From Henckelia pumila (taxonomy: Eukaryota > Streptophyta > Magnoliopsida > Lamiales > Gesneriaceae), in the NCBI RefSeq assembly GCF_033568475.1, contig NC_133122.1:18979206-19043205 (forward strand): DNA of 64,000 nucleotides, in the 5' to 3' direction. Numbering within the stretch: the first letter of the stretch is position 1; each line of letters begins with the position of its first letter. Positions 11,985 through 24,169 of the stretch are shown here, one piece after another. The position numbers were made by a program, and so were the translations under genes. The notes beneath the pieces are model-generated. The model worked only from the letters and a program-made list of their open reading frames with translations, made no database searches and was not told the DNA's origin.

Positions 11985-14297
11985 CTAAACCAGAGTGAAG
12001 ATGTACCCTGTGAGAGATTTTCTTGTGTCTAGGTTTCCTGCGAAATCAGAGTCCACATAGCCTTCCACAAGCTGCTCACAATCATCTTGTCTTCTAAATA
12101 TCAATCCAGTTCCTTCAGTTTCCTTTAAATACCTCAAAGTCCACTTTAAAGCATCCCAATGCATTCTTCCAGGATTTGCCATAAATCTTGATATAACACT
12201 TATGGCATAGGCTAAATCTGGCCGACTGCATACCATTGCATACATTATGCTTCCAACAACATTTGCATAAGGAATACCTTTCATGTCTTGAGCCTCTGCC
12301 TCATTACTTGGGTACTGATCTATAGACAGTTTGAAGTGTTGTCCTAATGGTGTACTCACTGTTTTAGATTCATGCATGCGGAATTTGATCAACACTTTTC
12401 TTATATATGAAGTTTGATTCAAGTATAACAACTTCTTGTCTTTACTTCTCTGAATATCCATTCCTATTATTCTCTTTGCTTCACCCAACTCTTTCATTTC
12501 AAACTCAGAATTCAATTTCCTTTTCAAACTCTCAAGATCTTCCCTGTCTAAGCTAGCAATCAGCATATCGTCTACATACAACAGAAGTATGGTTTTAATC
12601 TGATCTCCATCCTTTTTCACATACACACAGCTGTCAAAGTTACTTCTTTTAAACTGAATGCTCGTTGTGAATTCATCAAATCTTCGATACCATTGCCTAG
12701 GACTCTGTTTGAGACCATAAAGTGACTTTTTCAAAAGACATACTTCACTTTTATGAGCTGAAACCTTATATCCTTCAGGCTGTTCCATGAAGATTGTTTC
12801 ATCAAGATCTCCATGTAAGAATGCTGTCTTAACGTCTAGTTGTTCCAGTTTCATATTCCATTGTGTGTCTAAGGCTAGCACAATCCTAATTGAGCAATGT
12901 TTCACAACAGGTGAATATATTTCATGGAAATCTATTCCTTCCACTTGAGTGAACCCTTTTGCAACTAGGTTTGCTTTGTGTTTTACTTTAGTATCCTTAC
13001 CAGTGACATCCTTTAACTTGAACACCCATTTGCATCCTATTACTTTGTGATCCTTTGGTTTAGGTACCAGTACCCATGTTTTGTTCTTGATGAGTGAATC
13101 ATATTCCTCTTTCATAGCTGTGATCCAATGATCCTTTTGTTTACTGGAAATTGCTTCTTGGTAAGAGGTTGGTTCTGAGCTGTCTATTCCAGTAGATACA
13201 TTTAGAGTGAAGGATACTAGATCATCTTGTATGTAACATTTAGGCATTCTGATTTCCCTCCTTGGTCTATCTCTTGCTAGCATATATGAGCTAGTATCTT
13301 CATCATGCTCTTCCTGCTCTAAGCTTGATTCCTCTGTCCTTTGATCATCTTTTCTGTTCTCAACATCCTTTTCTTGCTCCACCTCAACTTGTAATTTGTT
13401 GTTTGCTCCTTCATTTGATACAGACTGATTTTCTTTTATTTTGTAAGCCATCTTGTCTTCATCAAAAGTTATGTCTCTTGTCACAAAGCATCTTGGCCCT
13501 GAGGTTTCTAAATTCCATACTTTGTAGCCCTTTTGACCATCAGGGTAACCTATAAAAATACATCTTAATGCTCTTGGATCCAGCTTTTCTTATTTGACAT
13601 GAGCATACGCTAAGCAACCAAACACTCTTAGTTGTTTGTAATCAACAGGAGTTCCTCTCCACCTTTCTATGGGAGTTTTGAAATTTAATGCACTTGAAGG
13701 ACACTGATTTATCAGATAATAGGCAGTGGAGATTGCTTCACCCCAAAATGACTTTGGAAGTCCAGCACTAAGGAGCAGACACCTTACTCTTTCTAATAAG
13801 GTTCGATTCATGCGCTCGGCTATTCCATTTTGCTGAGGATTACCAGGTACAGTCCTATGCCTTGTTATCCCTTTATCCTTACAAAATCTATTAAATTTCT
13901 CAGAAACAAACTCCAAACCATTGTCTGTTCTAAGATTTTTAAGCTTTCTGTTCATCTTGTTTTCCATCGTGACTAGCCAATCTTTGAACTTAAGGAAAGC
14001 TTCATCCTTTGTCTTAAGTATATAAACCCATGTCCTTCTGGAATAATCATCAATGATTGACATGAAGTATCTTCCACCTCCATGAGTTGGTGTTGAAGTT
14101 GGCCCCCAAAGATCAGAGTGAACATAATATAAAGGTCCTTCTGTTGTGTGTCTTGCTGTGTGAAACTGAACTTTCTTAGCTTTGCCTAATATGCAATATT
14201 CACATGATTCTAGCTCTCGAATCTTATCACCACACAACAGATTTTGTTTAGCTAGTTCAACTAACCCTTTTTCACATGGCCCAATCTTTTGTGCCAT
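11985..14297 (-). pseudogene. Copia-1 integrase, reverse transcriptase and start of RNase H
   Basis: One reading frame on the minus strand, interrupted only by a TAA at 13590-13592 (after AYAHVK). The integrase part (13590-14297) shows the CEYCILGK end of the zinc-binding region and the D,D,E core: HSDLWGP, RTDNGLEF and QQNGIAERMNRTL. The reverse-transcriptase part shows WVFKLK, LVAKGFTQVEGIDF, QLDVKTAFLHGDL and the catalytic YVDDMLIAS, then RNase H with YVDSDFAGN. Known roles are integration into the host genome and cDNA synthesis. The frame begins out of register with the gag-protease frame (overlap at 14261-14297) and ends at a frameshift before the central RNase H block. Confidence 0.93.
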
Positions 14298-15527
14298 AGC
14301 TGAGTCATATCGGCCTCACTTTGTACAGCTGCAGATCCTCCAATAACAGTGTTTCCCATAAGGATATATAATGAATTTATCCTCTTGGCTTTCATGATCA
14401 CAATTGATCCCTTTAGAATTCTTAAGTTTCCATTTTCTGATTGGAATGAATAGCCTTTCGATTCCAGGGTACCAAGAGAAACTAAGTTCCTTTTAAGCTC
14501 AGGCACATATCTCACCTCTTGGAGTACCCTGTCTTTACCATCATGCATTCTCAGCTTTACTGATCCAATACCTTTGACCTTGCAAGATTTATTATTTCCC
14601 AGAATAACTAGGCCTTGCTCTGATTCAATTAGTTCTTCAAACCAAGACTTATTAGGAGTCATATGAAATGAACATCCTGAATCAAGGATCCATTCAGCTG
14701 ATGAGCTATTTTCAATCACTGCTAAAGCTTCTGCAGATTCATATCCACCCAATATCATAGACGCTTCTCCATCACTCTCATTTCTGTCATTGGACTTCTT
14801 CTTCCTTTCTGGGCAATTTATTTTATAGTGTCCCTCCTTATGACAATGAAAACATTTAAATTTGGATTGACTCTTGGACCTTGGTCTTGGTTTATACTTC
14901 TTTGGAGTTCTCTTCTCAGTTCTCCCACGTGTGATCAGACTTTCACCTTGTGGTTGATTATCCAGATGCAACTTTCTTTGGAGTTCCTTTGCTCGTATAA
15001 CCGATTGTAATTCATCAAGAGATATGGTCTGCTCTCTGCCATACATCATGACATCTCTCAGATTTTCGAAAGATTTTGGAAGAGCATTTAGCATAATCAA
15101 TGCCTTGTTCTCATCTTCCAATTTCACTTCGATGTTTTCCAAATCATCCAGAATTTTTATAAAATCCTCAATATGCTCTGATAATGACTTGTCTTCACCA
15201 ATATTGAAAGAGTACAATCGTTGTTTCATATATAAACGATTTGCCAATGTTTGTTCATATAGAGGCTTTCGAGTTTGGACCACATAGAAGCTGGAGACGT
15301 CTCTCTTGCTACTTTTCTAAGTGGCCTGTCTCCTAAGCACAATATGATTGCGCTTAATGCCTTCTGAAGAATCTGAGTCTTCTTTTTGAGTCTTCGGTTA
15401 TCGATTCTTCTCCCAGAAGAGCATCTTCAAGCCCCTGTTGAATCAAGATGGCTCTCATCTTGACTCTCCAAAGCCCAAAATCATTTACGCCGGTGAATTT
15501 CTTGATGTCGAATTTCATTCCCACCAT
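14261..15527 (-). pseudogene. Copia-1 gag, protease and pre-integrase region
   Basis: Starts at the ATG of MVGMKFDIKKF (15527), about 35 bp after the primer site. It follows gag (FGLWRVKMRAILIQQGLEDAL; UBN2-type region YEQTLANRLYMKQRLYSF), a CCHC zinc knuckle CFHCHKEGHYKINC, the aspartic protease motif WILDSGCSFHMT and the pre-integrase motif LWHKRLGH. Frameshifts occur between about 15354 and 15283 and near 14280, where the frame passes to the integrase. Known roles: gag forms the cytoplasmic particle and the protease processes the polyprotein. The order and motifs are those of Tnt1/Tork-like copia elements. Confidence 0.9.
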
Positions 15528-15560
15528 TTCCGATAAAGAACTCAAGGATTTTGTTCGTTT

Positions 15561-15576
15561 CCCACAGACGGCGCCA
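15561..15576 (-). promoter_or_regulatory. Copia-1 primer binding site, not the usual initiator-Met type
   Basis: On the coding strand the LTR ends in CA, two bases (AT) follow, then TGGCGCCGTCTGTGGG. TGG complements a tRNA 3' CCA end, but the rest is not the TGGTATCAGAGC typical of copia elements. The primer tRNA is not assigned. Confidence 0.7.
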
Positions 15577-15578
15577 AT

Positions 15579-16059
15579 TGTTAGTTTAATTCACGATCTC
15601 CAATCTCTTGATCTCCAGAAACTCACTTACAAGCACCTCTCAGTGAACAAAATAAGAACACACAAGAAGACTCAATCAATTACGTTGTTCAACTCTTGTG
15701 AAGAGTCTACACCCACGGGAGGAATGATAATCACTTTATTGATCAAGAAAAGTATACAATTACAAAGCTTCTTTGATCCAAAATCAATCACAGAACAACT
15801 CTAAGAAAAATCTTAGCTACTATGACTCTTCTCTTGAATCTCTGTTTTGCTTTCTCTTGTAACTGTTATCCAATTTTTTAGAATGAATGCCTGTTGGAGT
15901 ATTTATCCAGATTAACATCAGCTGCCTTTTAAGCTTCAAACTCCAATAACCAACTCTAACTGTCAAACAGTTAGAAGGCTTTCGGTTATCTCTGATTTGT
16001 GGCTTCTAGCTAAAACTTCTAGATCCACTCTTATCCAACTTTGATAGAAACCTCTAACA
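15579..16059 (-). repeat. Copia-1 5' LTR
   Basis: 481 bp, TG...CA ends, 3-4 % different from the 3' LTR. Followed at 16060-16064 by the ATATA target duplication. Confidence 0.95.
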
Positions 16060-16064
16060 ATATA

Positions 16065-17204
16065 TATAAAAGGATATATGTATTCAATGATGAATTTGAA
16101 AATTTTGTAAAATAAATCTGAAAATCAATTTTTTTTAGTATATTTTCAAACACTACCTTAATTAAGTGGCTTAAAATTTCTCTAATACACAATTTGTTTA
16201 AGATCTAAATATTTGCTTTGGAGAAGCATGATATTTTTTTAACAAGTTTATATAAAATTTTATTGCCTTCCGTTTGATTAAAAAAAAAATGTAACCTTGA
16301 TTTGCCTTTCAATATATTTGACCTTTTATCCTATTTTATCACATTTTGTTAGGTAGAGAATTTGGGGTGAAAAATAACATTTCACGTTCTTGTTTGATTC
16401 AAGTTCTACAATGATTGAAGTTAAAATTATTATAAGAATATATTTTTTCCACGTGAAATATAGGACATTTAATTTGTAAATTCAAAATAGTGTGAATGCG
16501 CGCTTTGTTTCTTAACAAAAACGTTTTACAAAACCTACATGATTAAGTTGACTTAAAAACTTAGGCATGGCTGCCAATTTTTTTCTAAGATTTGAGACAT
16601 TATCAGAGCATAATTTGGTTCATTCAAGTGGTATGGCAACTTATAATTTTTACAGAATGCAAGCGTGGGGTATATTTTTTCATTGTTTTATTATAATTAT
16701 TTATGGTTCCTTGGGTCTTTATAATTTGTCAAATTTGTTGACTTTAAAGATGGATGACCCATGATTTTGACTTTTAATAAATATGATTGCAATTTAGTCA
16801 TGGACAATAATTATTGAAGTGGCGAAACGAAGCGGTGGAGACACGATTTGGAGAAAAAGTTTTCGAAAATCAATGAGGTGGAAATTAATATTAATTAATA
16901 TATTATAGTTAGTGTAATTATTATATTTATAATTTATAAAGAAATCATATGCAAAAAATTATAAGTAAAGAACTGAAAAACCTATTGGGCCATTTTCTCG
17001 GTTTGACTTCGCTTATATGAGCATCCTTAATCAATATATCATCATCAACTGTTTTATGAGATAAAACTAGCTAGTGTTCGAATTCGGTATTTTTACTTTT
17101 ATATGTGATGAAATTATATCTATTGAAGGAACATTCTTTGTTTTAGTACAGTTGAAATTATATAAAAAAATTCAAATAAAAATTAATATGAAATCGTTCG
17201 AACT
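16065..17204. other. Intergenic DNA, nothing recognised
   Basis: AT-rich sequence with only short ORFs that resemble no known protein. No repeat boundary seen. Confidence 0.5.
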
Positions 17205-17392
17205 AGGAGTGTAAACGAATCAAGCTGGTTCGCGAGCTTTTCGTGCCGGTTCGATAAATATTTGATTCGTATTCGAACTTATCGAACTCGAGCCAAACTC
17301 GAACATGTTCGAACTTTTTTCGAGTCGAGCTCGAGCGAAAATTATTTTGTTCAATAGTTCGCGATTAGTTCGTGAGCATTAATATTTTATTA

Positions 17393-17424
<32 letters not shown>

Positions 17425-17630
17425 CATTTTTGAGTATTTCGAACTTTTCGAACCATAATATCCGAGCAGTAGTTCGAATAGTTCTAATATGTTCGAATAT
17501 TTCGAGCCTAACTCGAATTCGAACTTCATTTTGAGCCGAACTCGAGCCAAAATATTTGAAATTTTCGAGCTTCGAATCGAGTTCGAACTCGAATATACAT
17601 AAATCGAGCCGAATTCGAGACTTTGCATCG
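17205..17630. repeat. TTCGAG/CTCGAA-rich degenerate repeat with an (AT)n core
   Basis: Dense TTCGA, CTCGAG, CGAACTCGAGCC and similar words on both strands around an (AT)n run at 17397-17424. This composition is widespread in plant genomes as a decayed non-autonomous repeat beginning near GTGTAAACGAATC. Clean ends and a TSD were not found, so extent and class are uncertain. Confidence 0.55.
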
Positions 17631-17636
17631 CAGTTA

Positions 17637-17845
17637 GAGCCCGTTTGGATTTGATATACATTAAAAAAATATTTTTTTAAGTTATAATTTTTTGCTTCTG
17701 AAAAAACTCTAAATTTGACTTAAAACGTGTTTTTTTTAAGTACTTAAATGACCATACAAACACATTGTAAACTAAAGAAGGACTTTTTTTTAAAAAAAAA
17801 ATGCTTTTCTGATTTGGCTTTTGATATCAAATGGGGACTTAAAAA
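17637..17845. mobile_element. Probable MITE, CCCGTTTGGATTTGATAT-type ends
   Basis: Begins near AGCCCGTTTGGATTTGATAT and ends near TTGATATCAAATGGGGACTT, imperfect inverted repeats. The interior is rich in AAAAAGCACTTTTT-type words. The GCCCGTTTGG start is typical of small plant hAT-like MITEs. The boundary and TSD are not certain. Confidence 0.5.
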
Positions 17846-19068
17846 AGCACTTTTTAAAAAAAAAAAAAAACACTATGGATATTTATTTGGTTATTTGTTA
17901 ATTGGCTTGTAAATTGTACTGTATAATTTGATGATCATGTAATGCTATTTGAGATGTTTAGGTTTGTAATATATCTTGCCCTTGGTGCTACAGATCTATA
18001 AAGCACATCTATGTAGCACGGGTACTCCTAATTTTTATTTATTTATTTTTTGTTGGAATAATTGTGTACGACACGGGTACGCATGTCACATATGACAAAA
18101 CCTGTGTTGTTGACTTTTTTAAAGTTTGATCGGTCCAATATGTTTTGGGTACAGCGAAGACATATTTTACAGATACGTTTGAGCTAAATTGTAAATAAAT
18201 AAAAGTTTCAAAGATTTAAAAAATAATAAATTGCTGAGAACTAATTTATAAATAAATTTAAAATAAATTGGGCCTAAAAAAGCCATATTGTCGTTCCTCG
18301 TTCTTTTCTGCCTCTCTCTCATGGGCAATCAACTCCGACGCCAACACCACTTTTTGAAGATTGTTGCTTCCTTGTCGTTGTATCTGATACGATACTTGTA
18401 CCCATATCCATGCAACATAGAAGCACATGTTTTGGCTTGTGTAAGCCTGTGCATCCGATAACTATCGCTTAAATGTTGATTTTTATGAGATTCTTGTGCA
18501 TGTGTATATTAACCCACACCAACATTCATTCCGGTTTTGCTTGGAAAGTTCAACCTCGAGCTAGAGTTTTGGAGTCCAGAATAGGTACTTTTATGCTAGC
18601 TAGGCGTTTTTTCGTCTTCTCCTGTTATCTTGATTGATTGCAATCAAAGTAATTAAGCTGTGTTAATATATTTTATGTTTTTTTCTGTGGTTTGCTCATA
18701 TAGATCGGTCGAGATGTGAGCTCCCTTTTACTTCATTCCTCGGCACATATATATCTTTAAAATACAGAAGAAGTCCTACATACTCTGACTTTTAGTGATC
18801 ATCAATTTATGGTTGTGTATGATACAAAAGATTATATCTTTGTTGGAATAAATTTTTGTACAAACATTTTTTTAATTTAAAATACGTAATAATAATATCA
18901 ATATACGGACATTCAATGTACAGAAAATCCATCATGACATGTTGAATCTAAAAATATGGTTTTTTTTAAAGCATATTTTATTTGTAAAATTTATTTTAAC
19001 ATTTTATTTTCGAAAATGCATTATAGTAATAAGTGTGTAAAATTTTTTGGATATTTTTTTTGGCAAAA
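17846..19068. other. Intergenic DNA, nothing recognised
   Basis: AT-rich, only short ORFs. No gene, RNA or transposon boundary supported. Confidence 0.5.
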
Positions 19069-19233
19069 ACAATGAGACGGTCTCAAGGGTCATTTTTATG
19101 AGACGGATCTCTTGTATGAGTTATCCATTAAAAAGTATTACAATTTATGCCAAAAGTATTACTTATTATTATAAATATGGGTAGGGTTGACCTGTCTCAC
19201 GGATGAGACCGTCTCACAGGAGTGTTACTCATT
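19069..19233. mobile_element. MITE with GAGACGGTCTCA terminal palindromes
   Basis: TGAGACGGTCTCA at 19073-19085 and TGAGACCGTCTCAC at 19204-19217, each palindromic. The interior runs through AGACGGATCTCTTGTATGAG, ATCCATTAAAAAGTATTAC and GGGTAGGGTTGACC. I recall this short repeat as very common in Lamiales genomes; that association is from memory. It has no coding capacity. Confidence 0.65.
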
Positions 19234-19506
19234 TTTTTTCATATTTCTTTGACAATTTATTTATATTGATTTTTTACACACATTCGAGAAAAAAATTTAT
19301 CATATTTCGATTAATTTTTTTATTTATTTTTGGATTACTTATTTAAAATTTATAGATAATAATATAATATAGTAATTGATATACTTATAATTTTAATATT
19401 AAAAAAACATAAATATGTATGCTATATATTTCACATTAAATATGTATGCTAGCTATATATAGATAATAATATAATATAGTAATTGATATATTTTTGGATT
19501 ACTTAT

Positions 19507-20276
19507 TGTTAGGTTTGGACAGTATGAAATCACAGAAATACCAGAAAATTTTTCGAATGTATGTTATCTTTCAGTGTTGTCAACACTTAATGATAACACT
19601 ATGCAGCAGAATAATTAACTAACAGTAAAAGTAAACAACACACAGATAATTATGCACAAGTACTAAGTACTTGTGCGATGCCTCATGGCGAAATAATCAC
19701 TAAAAAATCCAATCAGTTTACAAAAATCAACTAGTGATTGTTTTACGAAAAATCTACTTTTCTCAACAGATTGAGATAATAAACGACTTCCTAAAAACTA
19801 GTAAGAACTAGAATAATAAACCAATAGGAAGTTCTAAACCGAAAACGAAAACCAAAGAAACACTTTCTGAACAACACTTCACTCGTGTGTTCTTCAGTAT
19901 TTCCAACACTACTCGGCAACATAACGTAGCGGTAGTATCTCTTCAGAAATTCTTCAATGATAGATCTTCAACACTCTAGAATTTCTTCAGTAATATCTCT
20001 ATGTATTTTGCTCTCTACGTTTTACTCTCTTCTCTCTTGTTCTTGTACGATCTGATCGGTCCAAGCACTCCTATAAATAGATCTTCGATATGTTTCCATA
20101 AATAAGAACCTACAAAGCATGAAAACAATATATCATCAGAATCAAATATTTTGATTCAAGATATAACTGATATTACCAAATTTAAAACTTGTTCTAAGAA
20201 AGGCAAAACTATAAATATAGAAATTGAATGCAATAAGGAAATAATTTAAAATACATGTGCACAACATGTTCTTTCA
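19507..20276 (-). repeat. Copia-2 3' LTR
   Basis: 770 bp. Contains two copies of the element's palindrome, at 19572-19587 (CAGTGTTGTCAACACT) and 19895-19910 (a decayed copy, CAGTATTTCCAACACT). Confidence 0.93.
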
Positions 20277-20358
20277 AACTCCCCCTTTTTGCCTTTCTGG
20301 ACAAAACATACATAAGTGCAAATAACTCCCCCTATCTTATGCAACTAAAGCTCCCCCT
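20277..20358 (-). promoter_or_regulatory. Copia-2 polypurine tracts, three in series
   Basis: Beside the 3' LTR the coding strand reads AAAAAGGGGGAGTT (20277-20290). Two further AGGGGGAG runs follow at 20326-20333 and 20351-20358, and others at 22171-22178 and 22640-22647. The tract next to the LTR should prime plus-strand DNA; repeated tracts are a described feature of Sireviruses. Confidence 0.75.
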
Positions 20359-20586
20359 AAATTTAATCATCTCAGAACATAGTGTTGTATGGTCGTGTTG
20401 GCCACACCAACTCTCAACACTTACTAGATCTGAGTAGCAAATAGTTTAATATCATATCAGAGAGTAATAAGGAGGACAACCTAATCAACTCAGAAATATA
20501 TTACTAACTCAGAGCAAAATAATAAATAAAAAATAAAAGATAAGGATAAGAAAAAAAATCCTAAAACCAATTACGATCAACCACAT

Positions 20587-22472
20587 CTAATCATCTGTCT
20601 CTTCAGCTTGCTCAGCACTTGATCCTACTCCCCTTTTTTGTCCAGAGGGCCCTGGTATTCCAAGTTTAGTCCTGTACTCAGCCATTAAGGCTTCATAGTA
20701 CTCGAGATCAGCTTTGGCTTGTGCAATTTTCAGTTCAGCATGAGCCATTTGAGCACGAATTGCAGTAGAATTCAACATAATCACAGCAGTGTTATGAATG
20801 GTCATAGGTGGAACAGACTCAGTGTTGGCGACACTGGGTACAGCACCAGTCCATGGTAGATCAATCTTTCTATTTCCTTTCAGCAAACTAGGTGCGATCT
20901 TGATAAGCTCATCTCCTCCAATCAATTCTTCATCATCCTCTTTCGTGAAGCCTTGAGATTCCAGCATACCATAGATCAATGAAGGAAACGGAAACTTAGT
21001 TGCTTTCCAACCACCTTCTTGAAAGGTCATAATATTTTCAAACACCAAATTTCCAAAATCCAAAAGAGCTTGAGTTCCAATGGTAAACAGCGCAAGGGCT
21101 TGGGGCTTAGTTACCACTGTTGTATTGGTAGATGACGTCCAATTCCTGATTGCAATTTTGTGAAGCACAGAAAAGAAAGAAGTAAGCTTTGCAGCTGACA
21201 ACCTGTCTGGGTGCAGTGGAAATTTTTGAACCATTCCTCCAGTGATCACTTTAGTGACTTGATCAATATCCTCAGTAACTGCATCGTCATCGATATCAGG
21301 AGTATTATAGTTCTCATTGATCAAAACAAGAGTAAAATCATACACCTTTCCTCGGATGTACACTCTTCCAAACTTAAATGATTCTTCATCTCCAGTATTT
21401 ATGTTCAGATTGCAGTAAAATTCTAACACAGCTCTTTTTGAAAATGATCCGGCAGTGGTGACAGTAGAAAATAAATTCTGCTGTTTCAAGAAAGTCACCA
21501 AGTTCTGCTTTTCGAAGGACACTTCATCAATATTTCTTTCTTCCCAACAGTCTTTTCCAGACAGAGCTTCCCATTCATCAGCAGATTCCTTTGAATAAAG
21601 CTGAATATTGTATGCCTTAGCAGGATCAATATCAGAGTCAGATTCAGCAGCAGTGTTGTCATCAGTGTTGGCAACACTGTCATCAGCAGCTTGTTTCTCA
21701 GAACTTCCAGAACCATCAGAAGCAGCATCCTCATAGTCTTCTTCCTCAAAACTCGAAGAAGGTAAACTACCAGACTCCTGAGGCCGGTTATTCTCAAACT
21801 CTTACAATATTTCAGCATCTGGTTCATCACCATCAGATGGAACTTGTGAAGGTGCAACTGGTTTAGCCTTGGTTTTCCGAATATTCGCCATGAAAGTGGC
21901 CAGTGAAATTTGCTCATCAGTAGACACTGGAGCCTCTGTGGTTGTCTTTGTGGGATCATCAACAACAGCAGCACTAGATGGCTCTTTCTCAGTAGAAACC
22001 ACATCAGTAGAAATTTCATCAGAAGAATCATCACCACTAGACGAAACTCCTTTCTTTGATTTGGCATTTTCAGCAACAACGGTTTTTGTCCTAGCAACCA
22101 CCTCAAAATTCGGATCCGCAGAATCATCTCCAGATGAGAAATCTGGATCATCCAAAATAGGACGTGAAGTCTCCCCCTTACCACGAAATCTCTTATTGGT
22201 AGTGAAATCGGGGTTGAATCCCGCTTGGCGCTTTGACCTTCTCGCTATTGGTTGTGTTGGGAACACACGATTCAATACTGAGAAATCAGGAGGTTCTCAA
22301 GGTCAATTTCGTTCCCGGGTTCTCCTAGAGCAATTTCTGCCAACGGTGTAGGTTGAATGGCAACAGGTACAATCGAGAGAATAGGATCAGAAGATAGCTC
22401 CGAAGGCTTGTCTTCCTCTTGATAACCCATCTCCGATCGTATATCATGCGAATCGAAAGCTTTGCCTGCCAT
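20587..22472 (-). pseudogene. Copia-2 extra ORF downstream of pol (plant transposon protein-like)
   Basis: Starts at the ATG of MAGKAFDSHD (22472) and ends at 20587, about 620 codons. It is broken by one frameshift near 22275-22295 and one TAA at 21802-21804. The N-terminal half is low-complexity, acidic and serine-rich, with a basic patch (RRSKRQAGFNP). The C-terminal half resembles the family called putative plant transposon protein: KRAVLEFYCNLNI, VYIRGKVYDFTLVLINENY, FPSLIYGML. An ORF in this position is typical of Sirevirus-lineage elements, where it has been called envelope-like, but I see no signal peptide or clear membrane span and make no such claim. A second frame (21495-22184) is a shadow. 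Two copies of the element's palindrome are translated here as SVANT. Confidence 0.78.
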
Positions 22473-23500
22473 TATAAACAATATTAAAATTAAGGGTTTC
22501 AGAGAATTTTTGCAGAGAAAGTTAGAAAATATTGAAGACGATAAGATCAATTTCTACAGTGCTTAGAAATATATAGGAATATGGGGTTCAAACGGTAAAA
22601 AAAATCAAAAGCCCCTATCTTTCATATCAGACTAAGAATCTCCCCCTAACGGTAACAATTCTCCAACGGGTAAAAAAACTCTCTAATTAAGGAAATTAAA
22701 TTTGATTAATTAAGGATACCCTGAAACTCTTACTTAAGAATATATCAATATTCCCCAAAAAAAAAAAACTCCACATCGAGTTTTAACTCCACTGAAACAT
22801 ATTCAATCTCAATCAATTCAATTTTCAGCAAGTTGGGCAATTTTTCCAATTTTTGTTCGTCTTTGAACTGTTAACCCTGAGCACGATATGATCACAATAA
22901 ATGCAAAATGCATGACCTAATTTATGTCTAAAACAGAATGTAATGAGATTAGATCAAAAATGATGCATGCAAAGTGTGTGCAGCACGTGTTAAGCACCAG
23001 TATTGGCAACACTTCCCAACAACACTGTAGTCTTCAAAATACTTTTGAATTTGTAACACTTCCAGAGCATGTTTTTCTTCTTTTTATATTGATTCAGAAG
23101 TGGTAGCCTGCACACTAAAAGAACGGTCTTCATTGGACTCTTTTAGGTAGCTTTTTCCAATTTTCTTTCGATTTTAGTTTGATTTTCAAGACATTGGTCA
23201 CTGAAATTTTATCAAACCATGCTTTTTAATTTTTAAAACCACTTTTCACATGGGACAAGATCATGGAATACTCGAACATCCCTCAACTACTTCGTGGTTT
23301 AAAGCATATTTTCATGGCAAGTGTGTTCTGAAAATAACTTTGACAGAAGAACTACAAAGTGTCAGTCAGTATTATCAAACAGTGCAAAACATAGAACAAT
23401 ATGAATATGCAGTATGCCTAAAGTTCTAAAAATGCTCATGCATGTTTGGTGTTGTCCGTCAGTGTTGGCAACACTTAAGGACAACAACCGTGAGTGCTTA
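22473..23500 (-). other. Copia-2 spacer between RNase H and the extra ORF
   Basis: AT-rich, no conserved ORF. Contains the palindrome copies at 22998-23013 and 23460-23475 and a polypurine run at 22640-22647. It presumably holds signals for expression of the downstream ORF, but no promoter or splice site could be fixed. Confidence 0.6.
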
Positions 23501-24169
23501 TAAAGAACACATGTTGAGAGATTTCCTAAGACTGGAGAATCTCTCGAAGTTTAATGCTTTTGTAAAAATATCGGCCAGTTGGTTATTGGTCCCAACAAAC
23601 TCCATTTGGATCATGTCCTTCTTAACCAAATATCGAATGAAGTGATGTCTTATGTCAATGTGTTTAGTTCGAGAGTGTTGTACTGGGTTTTTTTATATAT
23701 CTATAGCACTTGAGTTATCACAGTACACAATTGGTGTTTCACTTTTAAGACTATAGTCTTGTAGCATTTGATTCATCCAATTTAATTGAGAACAACAACT
23801 TCCCGCTGCCACATATTCGGATTCAGCAGTGGAAAGTGACACACAGTTCTGCTTCCTACTATACCATGAAACCAAGTTGTTACCCAAATAAAAACAACCA
23901 CCCGTGGTGCTTTTTCTCTCATCAACATCTCCTGCCCAATCAGCATCACTATAGCCTACCAAATTAGTATTGGTTTCTTCAGTGTACCATAACCCTAAGT
24001 CTAAAGTGCCTGCAACATACTTCAAAATTTGTTTTACAGCTTTCATATGTGTGACTTTAGGATCAGATTGATATCGGGCACACAAACACACACTGAACAT
24101 AATATCAGGCCGACTTGCACTTAGATACAGCAGACTTCCAATTATGCTTCTGTACAAAGTGTTGTCAAC
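23501..24169 (-). pseudogene. Copia-2 reverse-transcriptase end and RNase H
   Basis: Right of the nested Gypsy the frame shows YRSIIGSLLYLSASRPDIMF, GYSDADWAGDVDERKSTTGG, SLSTAESEYVAAGSCC and YCDNSSAIDI, all standard copia RNase H landmarks. The open frame stops at 23693 in a T-rich run, and the C-terminal tail continues in another frame to about 23520. It continues 31765-32571 on the other side of the Gypsy insertion. Confidence 0.88.

Larger units (their letters stand above)
7352..16059 (-). mobile_element. Copia-1: Ty1/copia retrotransposon, Tork/Tnt1-like, with a nested hAT
   Basis: Two LTRs of 486 and 481 bp (7352-7837, 15579-16059) begin TGTTAG and end TAACA. They are flanked by a 5-bp duplication ATATA at 7347-7351 and 16060-16064. 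Coding is on the minus strand in copia order: gag, protease, integrase, reverse transcriptase, RNase H. A hAT element (8049-11758) splits the RNase H region. By hand count the LTRs differ at about 17 positions plus a 4-bp indel (3-4 %), consistent with an insertion of order one million years if usual plant LTR rates apply. Gag and pol carry several frameshifts and a stop, so this copy is not autonomous. Lineage is inferred from protein resemblance only. Confidence 0.95.

Noticed and set aside
18300..18460. Slightly GC-richer stretch with an ATG and a short frame (MGNQLRRQ...)
   Set aside because: Short, ends quickly, no homology recognised and no splice structure found.
21495..22184. 229-codon minus-strand ORF rich in Leu and Arg within the Copia-2 extra ORF
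   Set aside because: It is the second frame of the same stretch. The other frame continues the recognisable protein, and the Leu/Arg richness is what a shifted acidic, Ser-rich frame gives.
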